Source of the DNA: Citrobacter arsenatis
Lineage (GTDB): Bacteria > Pseudomonadota > Gammaproteobacteria > Enterobacterales > Enterobacteriaceae
DNA: 64,000 bases
Direction of reading: 5' to 3'
Assembly (NCBI RefSeq): GCF_004353845.1
Contig: NZ_CP037864.1
Location: 1,922,001 to 1,986,000 of the forward strand
Position 1 is the stretch's first letter. Every line of letters starts with the position of its first letter. Made by a program: the position numbers and the translations under genes. The notes beneath the pieces are model-generated. The model was not told the origin of the DNA and did no database searches. It saw only the letters and a program-made list of their open reading frames with translations. This document shows positions 34,385 through 42,594 of the stretch, in pieces.

Positions 34385-34717
34385 CTAATGCGGGGAGGAT
34401 TTTGAAAAAATGTTAATAACCAGAACTCCGGCACAAATCAGAAGCATGCCTAAGATCGCAGGGAAATCAAGCTTTTGCCCACTGACCAACCAGCCCAAAA
34501 GGCTGATTAATACGATTCCAGCACCTGACCAAATTGCGTACGCAATACCCGTTGGAATGGTCGACAGCGTCTGGGAGAGGAGATAAAAAGCGGTGCAGTA
34601 ACACACAATTGTTGCTACAGATGGCCAGAGGCGTGTAAATCCATCAGAGAACTTCATCAGGGTTGTACCTATGACTTCAGCTAAGATGGCCCCAGCAAGG
34701 AAAATGTATGAATTCAA
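34385..34717 (-). CDS. emrE: EmrE-like small multidrug resistance transporter
   Basis: 110 residues, four membrane helices, the same length as E. coli EmrE and similar along its whole length. The essential membrane glutamate is present (GAILAEVIGTTLMKFSDG, E14), as are the W-S-G and L-I-C-A-G-V motifs of helices 3 and 4. It should exchange protons for quaternary ammonium and other cationic drugs as a dual-topology dimer. In K-12, emrE lies in a prophage; here no phage genes are near. No guanidine riboswitch was seen upstream. Confidence 0.88.
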   Translation of the reverse strand: MNSYIFLAGAILAEVIGTTLMKFSDGFTRLWPSVATIVCYCTAFYLLSQTLSTIPTGIAYAIWSGAGIVLISLLGWLVSGQKLDFPAILGMLLICAGVLVINIFSKSSPH

Positions 34718-34758
34718 AATCAGGCCCCATGTGACAATCTAAAACAATCATCGTATCA

Positions 34759-34822
34759 CATGCGAAAAAAAGCCCGTACTTTCGTACGAGCTCTTTCTCG
34801 AATATGGCGGTGAGGGGGGATT
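34759..34822 (-). repeat. Partial duplicate of the tRNA-Ser 3' end and terminator
   Basis: This block repeats 35015-35080 almost base for base: T-run, the GCCCGTAC/GTACGAGC terminator hairpin, and the last 16 bases of the tRNA (TGGCGGTGAGGGGGGA on the plus strand). After that the tRNA match stops. It is either an attachment-site scar or the leftover of a tandem tRNA copy. Confidence 0.8.
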
Positions 34823-34910
34823 GACTCGCTTCGCTCGCCCCTTTGGGGCAGCCCGTTCGCTGCGCTCCCGGTCTGTCCAACTGGCTACGCTGCTACTCGG
34901 CCCATCCCTG

Positions 34911-34969
34911 GGCCTCGCCCCTACGGGGCCAGCGCATGCGCTGTTCAAAATTGCTCCCGGCAATTTTGT
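34911..34969 (+). repeat. Three-hairpin module, copy 1
   Basis: Three adjacent hairpins: GCCCC-TA-CGGGGC, the palindrome AGCGCATGCGCT, and AAAATTGC-TCCC-GGCAATTTT. The same module occurs inverted at 60091-60148 with paired changes. It fills part of the 192-base spacer between the two tRNA-Ser 3' end copies; no gene is present in 34718-35061. Confidence 0.65.
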
Positions 34970-35020
34970 GTCGAACCCCGGTCGGGGTTTCTCATCCCCC
35001 CCGCAGATGTGCAACATGCG

Positions 35021-35050
35021 AAAAAAAAGCCCGTACTTTCGTACGAGCTC
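35021..35050 (-). terminator. Terminator of the tRNA-Ser gene
   Basis: Read on the minus strand: GAGCTCGTAC-GAAA-GTACGGGC, then eight T's. It lies 12 bases after the tRNA 3' end. Confidence 0.88.
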
Positions 35051-35061
35051 TTCTTAAAATA

Positions 35062-35149
35062 TGGCGGTGAGGGGGGGATTCGAACCCCCGATACGTTGCC
35101 GTATACACACTTTCCAGGCGTGCTCCTTCAGCCACTCGGACACCTCACC
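35062..35149 (-). tRNA. serX: tRNA-Ser (anticodon GGA)
   Basis: 88 bases, with CCA encoded. On the minus strand it begins GGTGAGGTGTCCGAGTGG and ends CCCTCACCGCCA, with the acceptor stem GGTGAGG/CCTCACC, the GGA anticodon in CCTGGAAAG and the long variable arm of class II tRNAs. Same place as E. coli serX, next to ghrA. Confidence 0.97.
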
Positions 35150-35384
35150 ATATTGTTGTTCCTGTGCTACCGGAACGGGCGCTAATTTAGGGAAATACCG
35201 TCTCGGCGTCAATCAACTTTTGGAAAAAAACGTGCGTTTACACAAACTTCAATCAATATGGAGCTTAAATAAGCGGGAATTGTTTTTTTTGCCAGCATCC
35301 TAAAATTTGTTACTCTGATGTTCGCTCGAAAAATGATGATTATAAGTGCGAGAAAGTTCCGCATAACAATGCTCAGGAGACAAA

Positions 35385-36323
35385 ATGGATATAATTTTTT
35401 ATCACCCAACATTCGATACGACCTGGTGGATTAATGCGCTAGCTAAAGCAATACCTGGCGCGAACGTCCGTGAGTGGAAAGCGGGTGATAATGCGCATGC
35501 TGACTATGCGCTGGTCTGGCATCCGCCGGTTGAAATGCTTGCCGGACGAAAATTAAAGGCCGTATTTGCGTTGGGAGCGGGCGTGGATTCTATTCTCAGT
35601 AAACTCCACGCTCATCCGGAAATGTTAGATGCGTCAGTCCCGCTTTTCCGTCTGGAAGATACGGGTATGGGCCTACAAATGCAGGAATATGCGGTCAGCC
35701 AGGTGCTGCACTGGTTTCGTCGTTTTGATGATTACCAGGCATTAAAAAACCAGGCGAAATGGCAACCGTTACCAGAATATACTCGCGATGAGTTTACCGT
35801 CGGGATCATGGGCGCTGGCGTTTTAGGTGCGAAAGTCGCAGAAAGCCTGCAAGCATGGGGATTCCCGCTGCGCTGCTGGAGTCGTACGCGTAAATCATGG
35901 TCTGGTGTGGAAAGCTTTGCCGGTACCGAGGAACTGGGTGCGTTCCTGAGTCAAACTCGGGTGCTTATCAACCTCCTGCCCAATACGGCAGAAACCGTGG
36001 GCATTATTAACGCGGGTTTACTTAATCAGTTACAGAATGGCGCTTACGTGCTAAACCTAGCACGCGGTGTTCATCTCAATGAAGACGATCTTCTGGCATC
36101 GCTGGAAAGTGGCAAAGTTAAAGGTGCCATGCTGGATGTTTATAGCCGCGAGCCGCTGCCGGAAACCTGCCCGCTGTGGAAACATCCGCGTGTGGCCATG
36201 ACGCCGCATATTGCCGCGGTAACGCGCCCGGTAGAGGCGGTGGACTATATCTCCCGCACGATTTTGGACCTGGAAAGTGGTAAATCCGTCACGGGTCAGG
36301 TCGATCGCGTACGGGGATACTGA
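35385..36323 (+). CDS. ghrA: GhrA, glyoxylate/hydroxypyruvate reductase A
   Basis: 312-residue D-2-hydroxyacid dehydrogenase. The Rossmann motif is VGIMGAGVLGAKVAESL (about residue 138). Catalytic residues are the arginine in NLARGVHLNEDDLLASL, the glutamate in DVYSREPLPE and the histidine in MTPHIAAVTRP near residue 280. It reduces glyoxylate to glycolate and hydroxypyruvate to glycerate with NADPH in the cytoplasm. It starts at ATG 35385 after CAGGAG. Confidence 0.96.
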   Translation: MDIIFYHPTFDTTWWINALAKAIPGANVREWKAGDNAHADYALVWHPPVEMLAGRKLKAVFALGAGVDSILSKLHAHPEMLDASVPLFRLEDTGMGLQMQEYAVSQVLHWFRRFDDYQALKNQAKWQPLPEYTRDEFTVGIMGAGVLGAKVAESLQAWGFPLRCWSRTRKSWSGVESFAGTEELGAFLSQTRVLINLLPNTAETVGIINAGLLNQLQNGAYVLNLARGVHLNEDDLLASLESGKVKGAMLDVYSREPLPETCPLWKHPRVAMTPHIAAVTRPVEAVDYISRTILDLESGKSVTGQVDRVRGY

Positions 36324-36327
36324 TGGT

Positions 36328-36348
36328 AACCCGGCAAGTGCCGGGTTT
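36328..36348 (+). terminator. Probable terminator of ghrA
   Basis: AACCCGGC-AAGT-GCCGGGTT with only three T's, four bases after the ghrA stop. Confidence 0.6.
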
Positions 36349-36355
36349 CAGCTAA

Positions 36356-36482
36356 AATACTCGTTATACTTCAAGCTGCATGTGCGATGGCTACGGTTAT
36401 ACCCACGCATCACTTACTACAGTAAGCTCATCAGGTGTCACTTCCTTGCCGCCTGCCTGCAACCGGAATTATTTAGGGTATT
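36356..36482 (-). repeat. ERIC element
   Basis: About 127 bases. Read on the minus strand it has the ERIC features: a TAAATAATTCCGGTTGCAGG start, the central GAGCTTACTGTAGTAAGTGA hairpin and the GCACATGCAGCTTGAAGTAT end. It lies between ghrA and ycdX. Confidence 0.75.
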
Positions 36483-36534
36483 AATGGCGGCGATACCTGC
36501 TATCCTTGACGGAAAATGACTACAGGAGAGAGTT

Positions 36535-37272
36535 ATGTATCCCGTTGACCTGCATATGCATACCGTCGCCAGCACCCACGCCTACAGCACCTTAAGTGAT
36601 TACATCGCTGAAGCCCGTCGCAAAGGCATCAAGCTGTTTGCCATTACCGATCATGGACCGGACATGGCGGATGCACCTCACCATTGGCACTTTATTAATA
36701 TGCGTATTTGGCCTCGTATCGTTGACGGCGTAGGGATACTGCGTGGCATTGAGGCGAATATTAAGAATATTGAAGGTGAAATCGACTGTTCAGGACCCAT
36801 GTTTACCTCCTTGGATCTGATCATCGCGGGCTTCCATGAGCCGGTTTTTGCACCTCACGATAAAGACACCAATACCCAGGCAATGATTGCCACGATGGCC
36901 AGCGGCAACGTGCATATCATTAGTCATCCGGGGAACCCCAAATATCCCGTTGATATTACTGCGATTGCGCAGGCGGCGGCAAAATACCAGGTTGCGCTGG
37001 AAATTAATAACTCCTCATTTTTGCATTCACGTAAGGGCAGTGAGGATAATTGTCGCGCGGTTGCAGCGGCTGTGCGTGATGCCGGCGGCTGGGTGGCATT
37101 AGGGTCAGATTCCCATACCGCTTTCACGCTGGGAGAATTTGGCGAATGCCGTAAAATTCTCGATGATGTGAATTTCCCGGAAGACAGAATTTTAAACGTC
37201 ACACCTAAACGCCTGCTGGCGTTTCTTGAATCGCGAGGCATGGAGCCGATCGCGGAATTTGCTGAACTGTAA
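36535..37272 (+). CDS. ycdX: YcdX, PHP-domain zinc phosphatase
   Basis: 245 residues of the polymerase and histidinol phosphatase (PHP) superfamily. Metal ligands are visible: DLHMHTVAS (about residue 5-13), ITDHGPD near 39, IEAN near 75, GFHEP near 102, ISHPGNPKY near 132 and GSDSHT near 192. It is a trinuclear-zinc phosphatase linked to swarming in E. coli. ATG 36535 follows AGGAGAGAG. ycdY begins 23 bases after the stop. Confidence 0.95.
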   Translation: MYPVDLHMHTVASTHAYSTLSDYIAEARRKGIKLFAITDHGPDMADAPHHWHFINMRIWPRIVDGVGILRGIEANIKNIEGEIDCSGPMFTSLDLIIAGFHEPVFAPHDKDTNTQAMIATMASGNVHIISHPGNPKYPVDITAIAQAAAKYQVALEINNSSFLHSRKGSEDNCRAVAAAVRDAGGWVALGSDSHTAFTLGEFGECRKILDDVNFPEDRILNVTPKRLLAFLESRGMEPIAEFAEL

Positions 37273-37295
37273 TTGTTACTCACTGGAATATATCA

Positions 37296-37850
37296 ATGAA
37301 CGAGTTTTCTATCCTGTGCCGCGTACTGGGCTCGCTGTTTTACCGCCAACCGCAGGACCCTTTACTGGTTCCTTTGTTTACCCTGATTAGTGAAGGAAAA
37401 TTGTCCGCCAGCTGGCCGCTGGAACAGGACGAACTGCTGACTCGCCTGCAGAAGAGCTGCGATATGCCCCAACTGGCTGCTGATTACAACGCGCTGTTTG
37501 TCGGTGACGAGTGTGCGGTACCGCCTTATCGTAGCGCTTGGGTAGAAGGGGCGAAAGAATCCGATGTTCGTGCGTTTCTTTCTGCCCGTGGAATGCCGCT
37601 AGCAGATACTCCGGCCGATCATATTGGTACGCTGTTGCTGGCAGCCTCCTGGCTTGAGGACCAGTCTGCGGAGGATGAAAGCGAAGCGCTTGAAACCTTG
37701 TTTGTGGAATACTTGCTGCCATGGTGTGGAACGTTCCTTGGCAAAGTTGAAGCACACGCCAACACGCCGTTCTGGCGTACCATGGCTCCGCTAACGCGCG
37801 ATGCCATTAGTGCGATGTGGGACGAATTGCAGGAAGATACAGACGAATAA
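37296..37850 (+). CDS. ycdY: YcdY, TorD-family chaperone
   Basis: 184-residue all-helical protein of the TorD/DmsD redox-enzyme maturation family. The motif YNALFVGDECAVPPYRSAW (about residues 64-82) is the usual family core. E. coli YcdY raises the activity of YcdX, which fits their operon. It is cytoplasmic. Length matches K-12 YcdY. Confidence 0.94.
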   Translation: MNEFSILCRVLGSLFYRQPQDPLLVPLFTLISEGKLSASWPLEQDELLTRLQKSCDMPQLAADYNALFVGDECAVPPYRSAWVEGAKESDVRAFLSARGMPLADTPADHIGTLLLAASWLEDQSAEDESEALETLFVEYLLPWCGTFLGKVEAHANTPFWRTMAPLTRDAISAMWDELQEDTDE

Positions 37851-37851
37851 T

Positions 37852-37867
37852 TGTGATTTAGATCACT
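37852..37867 (+). promoter_or_regulatory. CRP-type site upstream of ycdZ
   Basis: TGTGA-TTTAGA-TCACT matches the CRP consensus TGTGA-N6-TCACA with one mismatch. It is 85-100 bases upstream of the ycdZ start and suggests cAMP-CRP control. Confidence 0.75.
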
Positions 37868-37951
37868 TTATAGTGCAACGCAATTTATGTGCTTGCATAA
37901 ATTGTGTGCACGATCTCATTCCTATGCCGTTTATCTGCTAAGATACGCGGC

Positions 37952-38434
37952 ATGAACATACTTCTCTCAATTGCAATCACAACGGGCATTCTCTCCGGGA
38001 TCTGGGGATGGGTGGCCGTTTCTCTTGGTTTACTCAGTTGGGCTGGCTTTTTGGGCTGCACGGCCTATTTCGCCTGTCCGCAGGGTGGACTGAAAGGGCT
38101 GTGGATCTCGGCGTGTACGCTGCTAAGCGGTGTGGTGTGGGCGTTGGTGATTATTAACGGTAGCGCGCTTGCCCCGCATATGGACATTATTGGTTATGTC
38201 ATAACGGGAATCGTCGCGTTTCTGATGTGTATTCAGGCCAAGCAATGGTTGCTTTCATTTGTGCCTGGCACATTTATTGGCGCATGTGCAACGTTTGCAG
38301 GGCAGGGGGACTGGCAGTTGGTCGTGCCTTCTTTGGCTCTGGGTTTGGTATTCGGCTACGCGATGAAAAACAGCGGGCTGTGGCTGGCGTCTCGCCGTGA
38401 AAATCGGCTGTCGTCGACGCTGAGCAGTAAATAA
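37952..38434 (+). CDS. ycdZ: YcdZ, DUF1097 inner-membrane protein
   Basis: 160 residues with about five hydrophobic helices, nearly identical to E. coli YcdZ over most of its length (MNILLSIAITTGILSGIWGW at the start). Function unknown. I chose ATG 37952 by homology; the frame is open back to 37904. The C-terminus (SRRENRLSSTLSSK) differs from the K-12 end. A CRP-type site precedes it. Confidence 0.92.
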   Translation: MNILLSIAITTGILSGIWGWVAVSLGLLSWAGFLGCTAYFACPQGGLKGLWISACTLLSGVVWALVIINGSALAPHMDIIGYVITGIVAFLMCIQAKQWLLSFVPGTFIGACATFAGQGDWQLVVPSLALGLVFGYAMKNSGLWLASRRENRLSSTLSSK

Positions 38435-38464
38435 AAAAGCGTGAGGATTCCCTCACGCTTTTAT
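38433..38464. terminator. Two-way terminator between ycdZ and csgG
   Basis: AAGCGTGAGG-ATTC-CCTCACGCTT, a perfect 10-base-pair stem with an A-run before and T's after, so it can stop both ycdZ and the csgDEFG transcript. Confidence 0.92.
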
Positions 38465-38478
38465 GCCGTAACGACCAA

Positions 38479-39312
38479 TCAGGATTCTGGTGGTACTGAC
38501 ATATGACGGTATTTAACCAGAATGTCATTATCCACTTGTTTCTTGTCTTGCAAATCCCACAACCCGCGATCAATCCCATCGTTAATCAGGAAGATAACAC
38601 CGGTTTCAATTGCTGACATCAGACATAGCATAACCGGTTCGTTAGAGGTGTAGCCAATTTCACCTTCCAACAGTCGCTGGTAATCAATGAAGCGGAATAC
38701 CCCAGCCTGTACTTCATAAGACAGAATAGTCTTGCTGGTATTCACCGATGAGAGAATTTCACCGGTACTGACGTTAACCACGCGCAGGTTTACCGCTATC
38801 TGGTCGAGCTGATACTGCGTATCCGCGCCAATACCGAAATAGCGCGCACCAACACCACCTGATTTAACGTTGCTTTCATAACCAATAATTGATCCTTCCA
38901 CCATGACGTTTGCTGCGGTCAGAGATTGCAGTGGGATCCGGTTATTAATGGCGACAGTGCCGTTTTCCTGAGCCGCACGAATGATTTTTCGTTCGTTAAG
39001 CAGGTTCTGTAGCCCCTGACGTTCCAGCGGGACGAACCAACGAGAATCCTTCAATGCGGTGACAAGCATAGCCGTGGCGCTTTGCGGGACGGCGGTAGAG
39101 AAGTTACTCGCCGGGTAAGGTTTAAACTGGCCAGTCTCATCCTGGATATTGTAAACCGACACAAAGATCTTACCTGTAGGCATGGGCAGATGCGTCAAAT
39201 CTTTATAGCTTTGGGCTCGGGGCATTAATGTCGGCTTAGCGGCTTCTTGGGGCGGGGCCGTTAAACATCCGCTGAGTAAAATTACTGCCACCATGATAAG
39301 TAAGCGCTGCAT
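38479..39312 (-). CDS. csgG: CsgG, curli secretion channel lipoprotein
   Basis: 277 residues with a lipobox (LLSGCLTAP, Cys about residue 16). Nine copies form the outer-membrane pore through which CsgA and CsgB leave. The pore constriction loop is visible near residues 66-75 of the precursor (PYPASNFSTAVPQ). Last gene of csgDEFG, 25 bases after csgF. Confidence 0.97.
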   Translation of the reverse strand: MQRLLIMVAVILLSGCLTAPPQEAAKPTLMPRAQSYKDLTHLPMPTGKIFVSVYNIQDETGQFKPYPASNFSTAVPQSATAMLVTALKDSRWFVPLERQGLQNLLNERKIIRAAQENGTVAINNRIPLQSLTAANVMVEGSIIGYESNVKSGGVGARYFGIGADTQYQLDQIAVNLRVVNVSTGEILSSVNTSKTILSYEVQAGVFRFIDYQRLLEGEIGYTSNEPVMLCLMSAIETGVIFLINDGIDRGLWDLQDKKQVDNDILVKYRHMSVPPES

Positions 39313-39337
39313 GATATTTTCCTTTCGTGGCTATAAT

Positions 39338-39751
39338 TTAGAAATCGGTCGACTGGTTTTGTAAACCAGACACTTCTATCGTCGACGTTTTCCCCGTTTT
39401 CCTGTCCGTCACATTCAATTGCAGTTGCCCATCCCGGTTGGCGATATCAATAATAAAATCATTGGTTACCATCCTCCCTGGCTTACCGGTATTGATATTG
39501 GTGAGTAAGCCACCGAGAATTTGCGACTGGATTGCCTGGGTAAAGTTATCCAGCGCAGATGGCGTTTCAATCCCGAAATCATCACCACTCGGATCTTTAT
39601 ACGAGTTTTGTGCCTGGGCGCTGTTGAGTAAAAAAGAACCGTTGTTTGGGTTGCCACCAAAGTTAGGGTTGCGGAACTGGAACGTCATGTTTCCGGCCCA
39701 ACTTAATGGTGAAATCAGCATGAGCAAAACCACTGCATGTTTAACACGCAT
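39338..39751 (-). CDS. csgF: CsgF, curli nucleation accessory protein
   Basis: 137 residues with a signal peptide (ending LSWA-G). The mature N-terminus, GNMTFQFRNPNFGGNPNNG, is the part that plugs the CsgG pore. CsgF links CsgG to CsgB at the cell surface. It lies 25 bases after csgE. Confidence 0.97.
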   Translation of the reverse strand: MRVKHAVVLLMLISPLSWAGNMTFQFRNPNFGGNPNNGSFLLNSAQAQNSYKDPSGDDFGIETPSALDNFTQAIQSQILGGLLTNINTGKPGRMVTNDFIIDIANRDGQLQLNVTDRKTGKTSTIEVSGLQNQSTDF

Positions 39752-39776
39752 GAAAGCCTCCGGACAAAATCATGTT

Positions 39777-40169
39777 TTAGAATTCATCGCGCGCTAAATC
39801 GCTTGTGCTTAATAGTGTTTGATCTATTTGCCTGCGATTTAATGCTTCTTCAGTTTCTGCCAATGCGAAGACAACTATTTTGTCGAAGTCTCTTTTCGTC
39901 GGGAATAAAAAAGTCTGGAAGATAACGTCCTGATTGACCGTTATGGTGATCCAACTTCCCCAACGCGCACTGGGCCTTTCATTAATAGTTAAGTTTCCTG
40001 TGTACTCGCTTTCCCACTTATCACTAAAGGCCCTATAAAAATCATGGCCAATGGAAGAGACAGTGTGGTCAGTTAACAGTCCGGGAACCTCCACCTCTAC
40101 GGCCGCGTGTAGATTCCCGGTAGCAAGCAATAAATTTGCTGCCACAATCCAGGTCAAATAGCGTTTCAT
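39777..40169 (-). CDS. csgE: CsgE, curli secretion specificity factor
   Basis: 130 residues from ATG 40169, with a signal peptide (ending LHA-A). CsgE caps the periplasmic side of CsgG and directs subunits to it. Family text such as GLLTDHTVSSIGHDFYRAF and NERPSARWGSWI is present. An in-frame ATG at 40193 inside csgD was not used. Only four bases separate it from csgD. Confidence 0.96.
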   Translation of the reverse strand: MKRYLTWIVAANLLLATGNLHAAVEVEVPGLLTDHTVSSIGHDFYRAFSDKWESEYTGNLTINERPSARWGSWITITVNQDVIFQTFLFPTKRDFDKIVVFALAETEEALNRRQIDQTLLSTSDLARDEF

Positions 40170-40173
40170 GGCT

Positions 40174-40824
40174 TTATCGCCTGAGGTTATCATTAGCCCA
40201 CGAAACCGCCTGCGTACGATTTTTGACAGCTATCTTTTTGAAAAGATTATAAAGATGTGTTTTCACCGTATTTTCACTGATGAACAGTGAGCGAGCGATT
40301 TCAATATTTGAGGCGCCGATACGTAATTTATTAAGGATCTCTTTTTCACGGTGAGTGAGTAATGCCGACTCCGTGCTGTTATAACGGTAGTTCCCGGAAT
40401 GCGTGATCAGGTAGCTGGCGAGCTTTTGTGAAAAGTAGCATTCACCGCGCAACACACCTTGCAAACCGCTTACCACACGTTGTTCATCTTCGGTTGCGTA
40501 AAATACGCCATTGATATGCGGCCAGTTTTCAATATCCCTGTAAGGATAATCATCTGGAGTATTCAACAATAACGTCTTTATATTGTTGTTTTTTCTGCTC
40601 AAATTATCTTGCCAGTAATGGATCAGTTTTTTATCTGCCTCCATCATATCGAGTAAAACAATGCAGCAGGAGGAAATATCATCCAGAGAACGTTGAATAT
40701 TATGTAGTTTTCCGGTTAACGCCAGCGATTGCTTTAAATGCTGTAATAACGCAGTTGCCTGCAGGGATGGTTTTGTGATCAACAATAATGTATGACCATG
40801 AATACTATGGACTTCATTAAACAT
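40174..40824 (-). CDS. csgD: CsgD, master biofilm regulator
   Basis: 216 residues from ATG 40824 (MFNEVHSIHGHTLLLITK). A receiver-like N-terminal domain lacks the normal phosphorylation pattern. The C-terminal LuxR-type helix-turn-helix reads LTHREKEILNKLRIGASN and NTVKTHLYNLFKKI. CsgD activates csgBAC and cellulose synthesis genes. The upstream 761-base region is the known target of many regulators in related species. Confidence 0.97.
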   Translation of the reverse strand: MFNEVHSIHGHTLLLITKPSLQATALLQHLKQSLALTGKLHNIQRSLDDISSCCIVLLDMMEADKKLIHYWQDNLSRKNNNIKTLLLNTPDDYPYRDIENWPHINGVFYATEDEQRVVSGLQGVLRGECYFSQKLASYLITHSGNYRYNSTESALLTHREKEILNKLRIGASNIEIARSLFISENTVKTHLYNLFKKIAVKNRTQAVSWANDNLRR

Positions 40825-41585
40825 GATGAAACTCCACTTTTTTAGTCGCACACCTGACAGCTGTCTCTACTAAAATAGAGGCACCAGAAGTACTGACAGA
40901 TGTTGCACTGCTGTGTAGAAATAAAATATCGACCCAAAGGGGTGAAAATATTAAAACAAATGGACTTCAACTGATTTCAATCTAGCTATTACAAATCTTA
41001 AAGCAAGTGTTAAACATGTTACAGAATGTAAATTTATATATTAAAATATGATTTTTGGGTTTTTGTGGAGTTTAGATTTGATAGTAAAGTTGTACATTTT
41101 AACGTTATTGCACAGATTTAAAAAATCATACAAATTATAATAAACAGTTGATTATTAAGTGTTAATTTTTTGATTAGATGGTCTTGGGTTTCTAATGAAT
41201 TCTGATCTTTTTGTCTCACTTTAAGTTGAACAATTTTAGATGGAAAAAAATGATGCTTGTCACGACTTGTACCAATGACTATCTCAGTATCGCCTGCAAG
41301 GCCCAGAAAACGCGGGAAGCGGGCGTTCTTTGTTACTGCATAGAAATTCACTCACCGGCTTATAAAATAAATGAAATCCAAAGCTGTAACGGTATTATTC
41401 ACGGTTAATTAGTACTTTGGGGTGAATCTGGATATAAAAATACCACTGGCGGGTGAGTTATTTAAAATGTTTCAGCAGACATACTCTTCATCGTAACGTG
41501 ACGTTAACAAATGTAAGTCATGTTAACAACAATTTGAGTGGTAAATAATTTTAACTTTATGTACGACCAGGTCCAGGGTGACAAC
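40825..41585. promoter_or_regulatory. Divergent csgD / csgBAC control region
   Basis: 761 AT-rich bases without a credible gene. It must hold promoters for both curli operons. In E. coli and Salmonella this region binds OmpR, IHF, H-NS, CpxR and others; I can only support the CsgD box near its right end from sequence. Confidence 0.8.
41450..41460 (+). promoter_or_regulatory. CsgD-binding box for csgBAC
   Basis: CGGGTGAGTTA equals the box described for CsgD upstream of csgBA. It is about 125 bases before the csgB start codon. Confidence 0.75.
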
Positions 41586-42041
41586 ATGAAAAACAAGTTG
41601 TTATTTATGATGTTTACAATGCTGGGTGTGCCTGGGATTGCATCCGCTTCAAGTTATGATTTAGCTAATTCAGAATATAACTTCGCGGTAAATGAATTAA
41701 GTAAGTCTTCATTTAATCAGGCAGCCATTATTGGTCAGGTTGGCACTGCGAACAGTGCAAATACTCGTCAAGGGGGCTCGAAGTTATTGTCGGTCATTTC
41801 GCAAGAAGGTTCTGGTAACCGGGCGAAAACAGATCAGACGGGATCATATAACTTTGCATATATTGATCAAACGGGTAGTTCCAATGATGCAAGTATTAAA
41901 CAAGGTTCATACGGTAATACGGCGGTGATTATCCAGAAAGGCTCTGGTAATAAAGCCAATATTACCCAGTACGGTACACAAAAAACAGCAGTTGTGGTGC
42001 AGAGACAGTCGCATATGGCAATTCGCGTTACTCAACGCTAA
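41586..42041 (+). CDS. csgB: CsgB, curli nucleator
   Basis: 151 residues from ATG 41586, with a signal peptide (ending ASA). Five imperfect repeats carry Q and N at regular spacing (for example QVGTANSANTRQGG and QKGSGNKANITQYG). The fifth repeat is rich in basic residues (QRQSHMAIRVTQR), as needed for surface attachment. It nucleates CsgA. The open frame extends upstream to 41538, but ATG 41586 gives the known N-terminus. Confidence 0.96.
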   Translation: MKNKLLFMMFTMLGVPGIASASSYDLANSEYNFAVNELSKSSFNQAAIIGQVGTANSANTRQGGSKLLSVISQEGSGNRAKTDQTGSYNFAYIDQTGSSNDASIKQGSYGNTAVIIQKGSGNKANITQYGTQKTAVVVQRQSHMAIRVTQR

Positions 42042-42081
42042 TCCATTAACGACTTTTAAATCAATCCGATGGGGGTTTACC

Positions 42082-42534
42082 ATGAAACTTTTAAAAGTGG
42101 CAGCATTCGCAGCAATCGTAGTTTCTGGCAGTGCTCTGGCTGGTGTTGTTCCGCAATGGGGCAGCAATAATCATCATGGTGGCGGTAGTAACTACGGCCC
42201 GGATTCTTCAATGAGCATCTACCAATATGGTTCAGGCAACGTAGCGAATGCGCTGCAAAGTGATGCGCGTAAATCAGATGTCACCATCACACAACACGGG
42301 CGTGGAAACGGGGCAGTTGTAGGACAAGGTGCTGATGACAGTACCATTAACCTGAAACAAAATGGTTTCCAGAACAGCGCCACTATCGATCAGTGGAATG
42401 CTAAAAATGCTGATATTAGCGTGACCCAGTTCGGCGGCCGTAACGGCGCGCTGGTAAATCAGACCGCGTCTGACTCCAACGTTCTGATCCGCCAGGTTGG
42501 TTTTGGCAACAACGCCACAGCTAACCAACACTAA
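42082..42534 (+). CDS. csgA: CsgA, major curli amyloid subunit
   Basis: 150 residues with a signal peptide (ending ALA-G) and the N-terminal Sec/CsgG-targeting segment. Five repeats follow the pattern S-x5-Q-x-G-x-G-N-x-A-x3-Q, from SSMSIYQYGSGNVANALQ to SNVLIRQVGFGNNATANQ. It polymerises into extracellular fibres. It lies 40 bases after csgB and is followed by a terminator-like hairpin before csgC. Confidence 0.97.
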   Translation: MKLLKVAAFAAIVVSGSALAGVVPQWGSNNHHGGGSNYGPDSSMSIYQYGSGNVANALQSDARKSDVTITQHGRGNGAVVGQGADDSTINLKQNGFQNSATIDQWNAKNADISVTQFGGRNGALVNQTASDSNVLIRQVGFGNNATANQH

Positions 42535-42557
42535 TTCAGTTTTCTGACTGATAATAA

Positions 42558-42582
42558 ACAGGGCGTGAGCCCTGTTTTTTTT
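42558..42582 (+). terminator. Terminator between csgA and csgC
   Basis: ACAGGGC-GTGA-GCCCTGT with eight T's. It may make csgBA transcription partly independent of csgC. Confidence 0.9.
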
Positions 42583-42594
42583 CGGGAGAATATA

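Noticed and set aside
41118..41351. 77-codon minus-strand frame in the csgD-csgB region
   Set aside because: No ribosome binding site, no known similarity, lies in the well-known regulatory region of curli genes; a plus-strand frame at 41211-41408 is equally weak.
41586..42534. Regular repeats resembling a short repeat array
   Set aside because: They are the amyloid repeats encoded by csgB and csgA, not a CRISPR or tandem DNA repeat.
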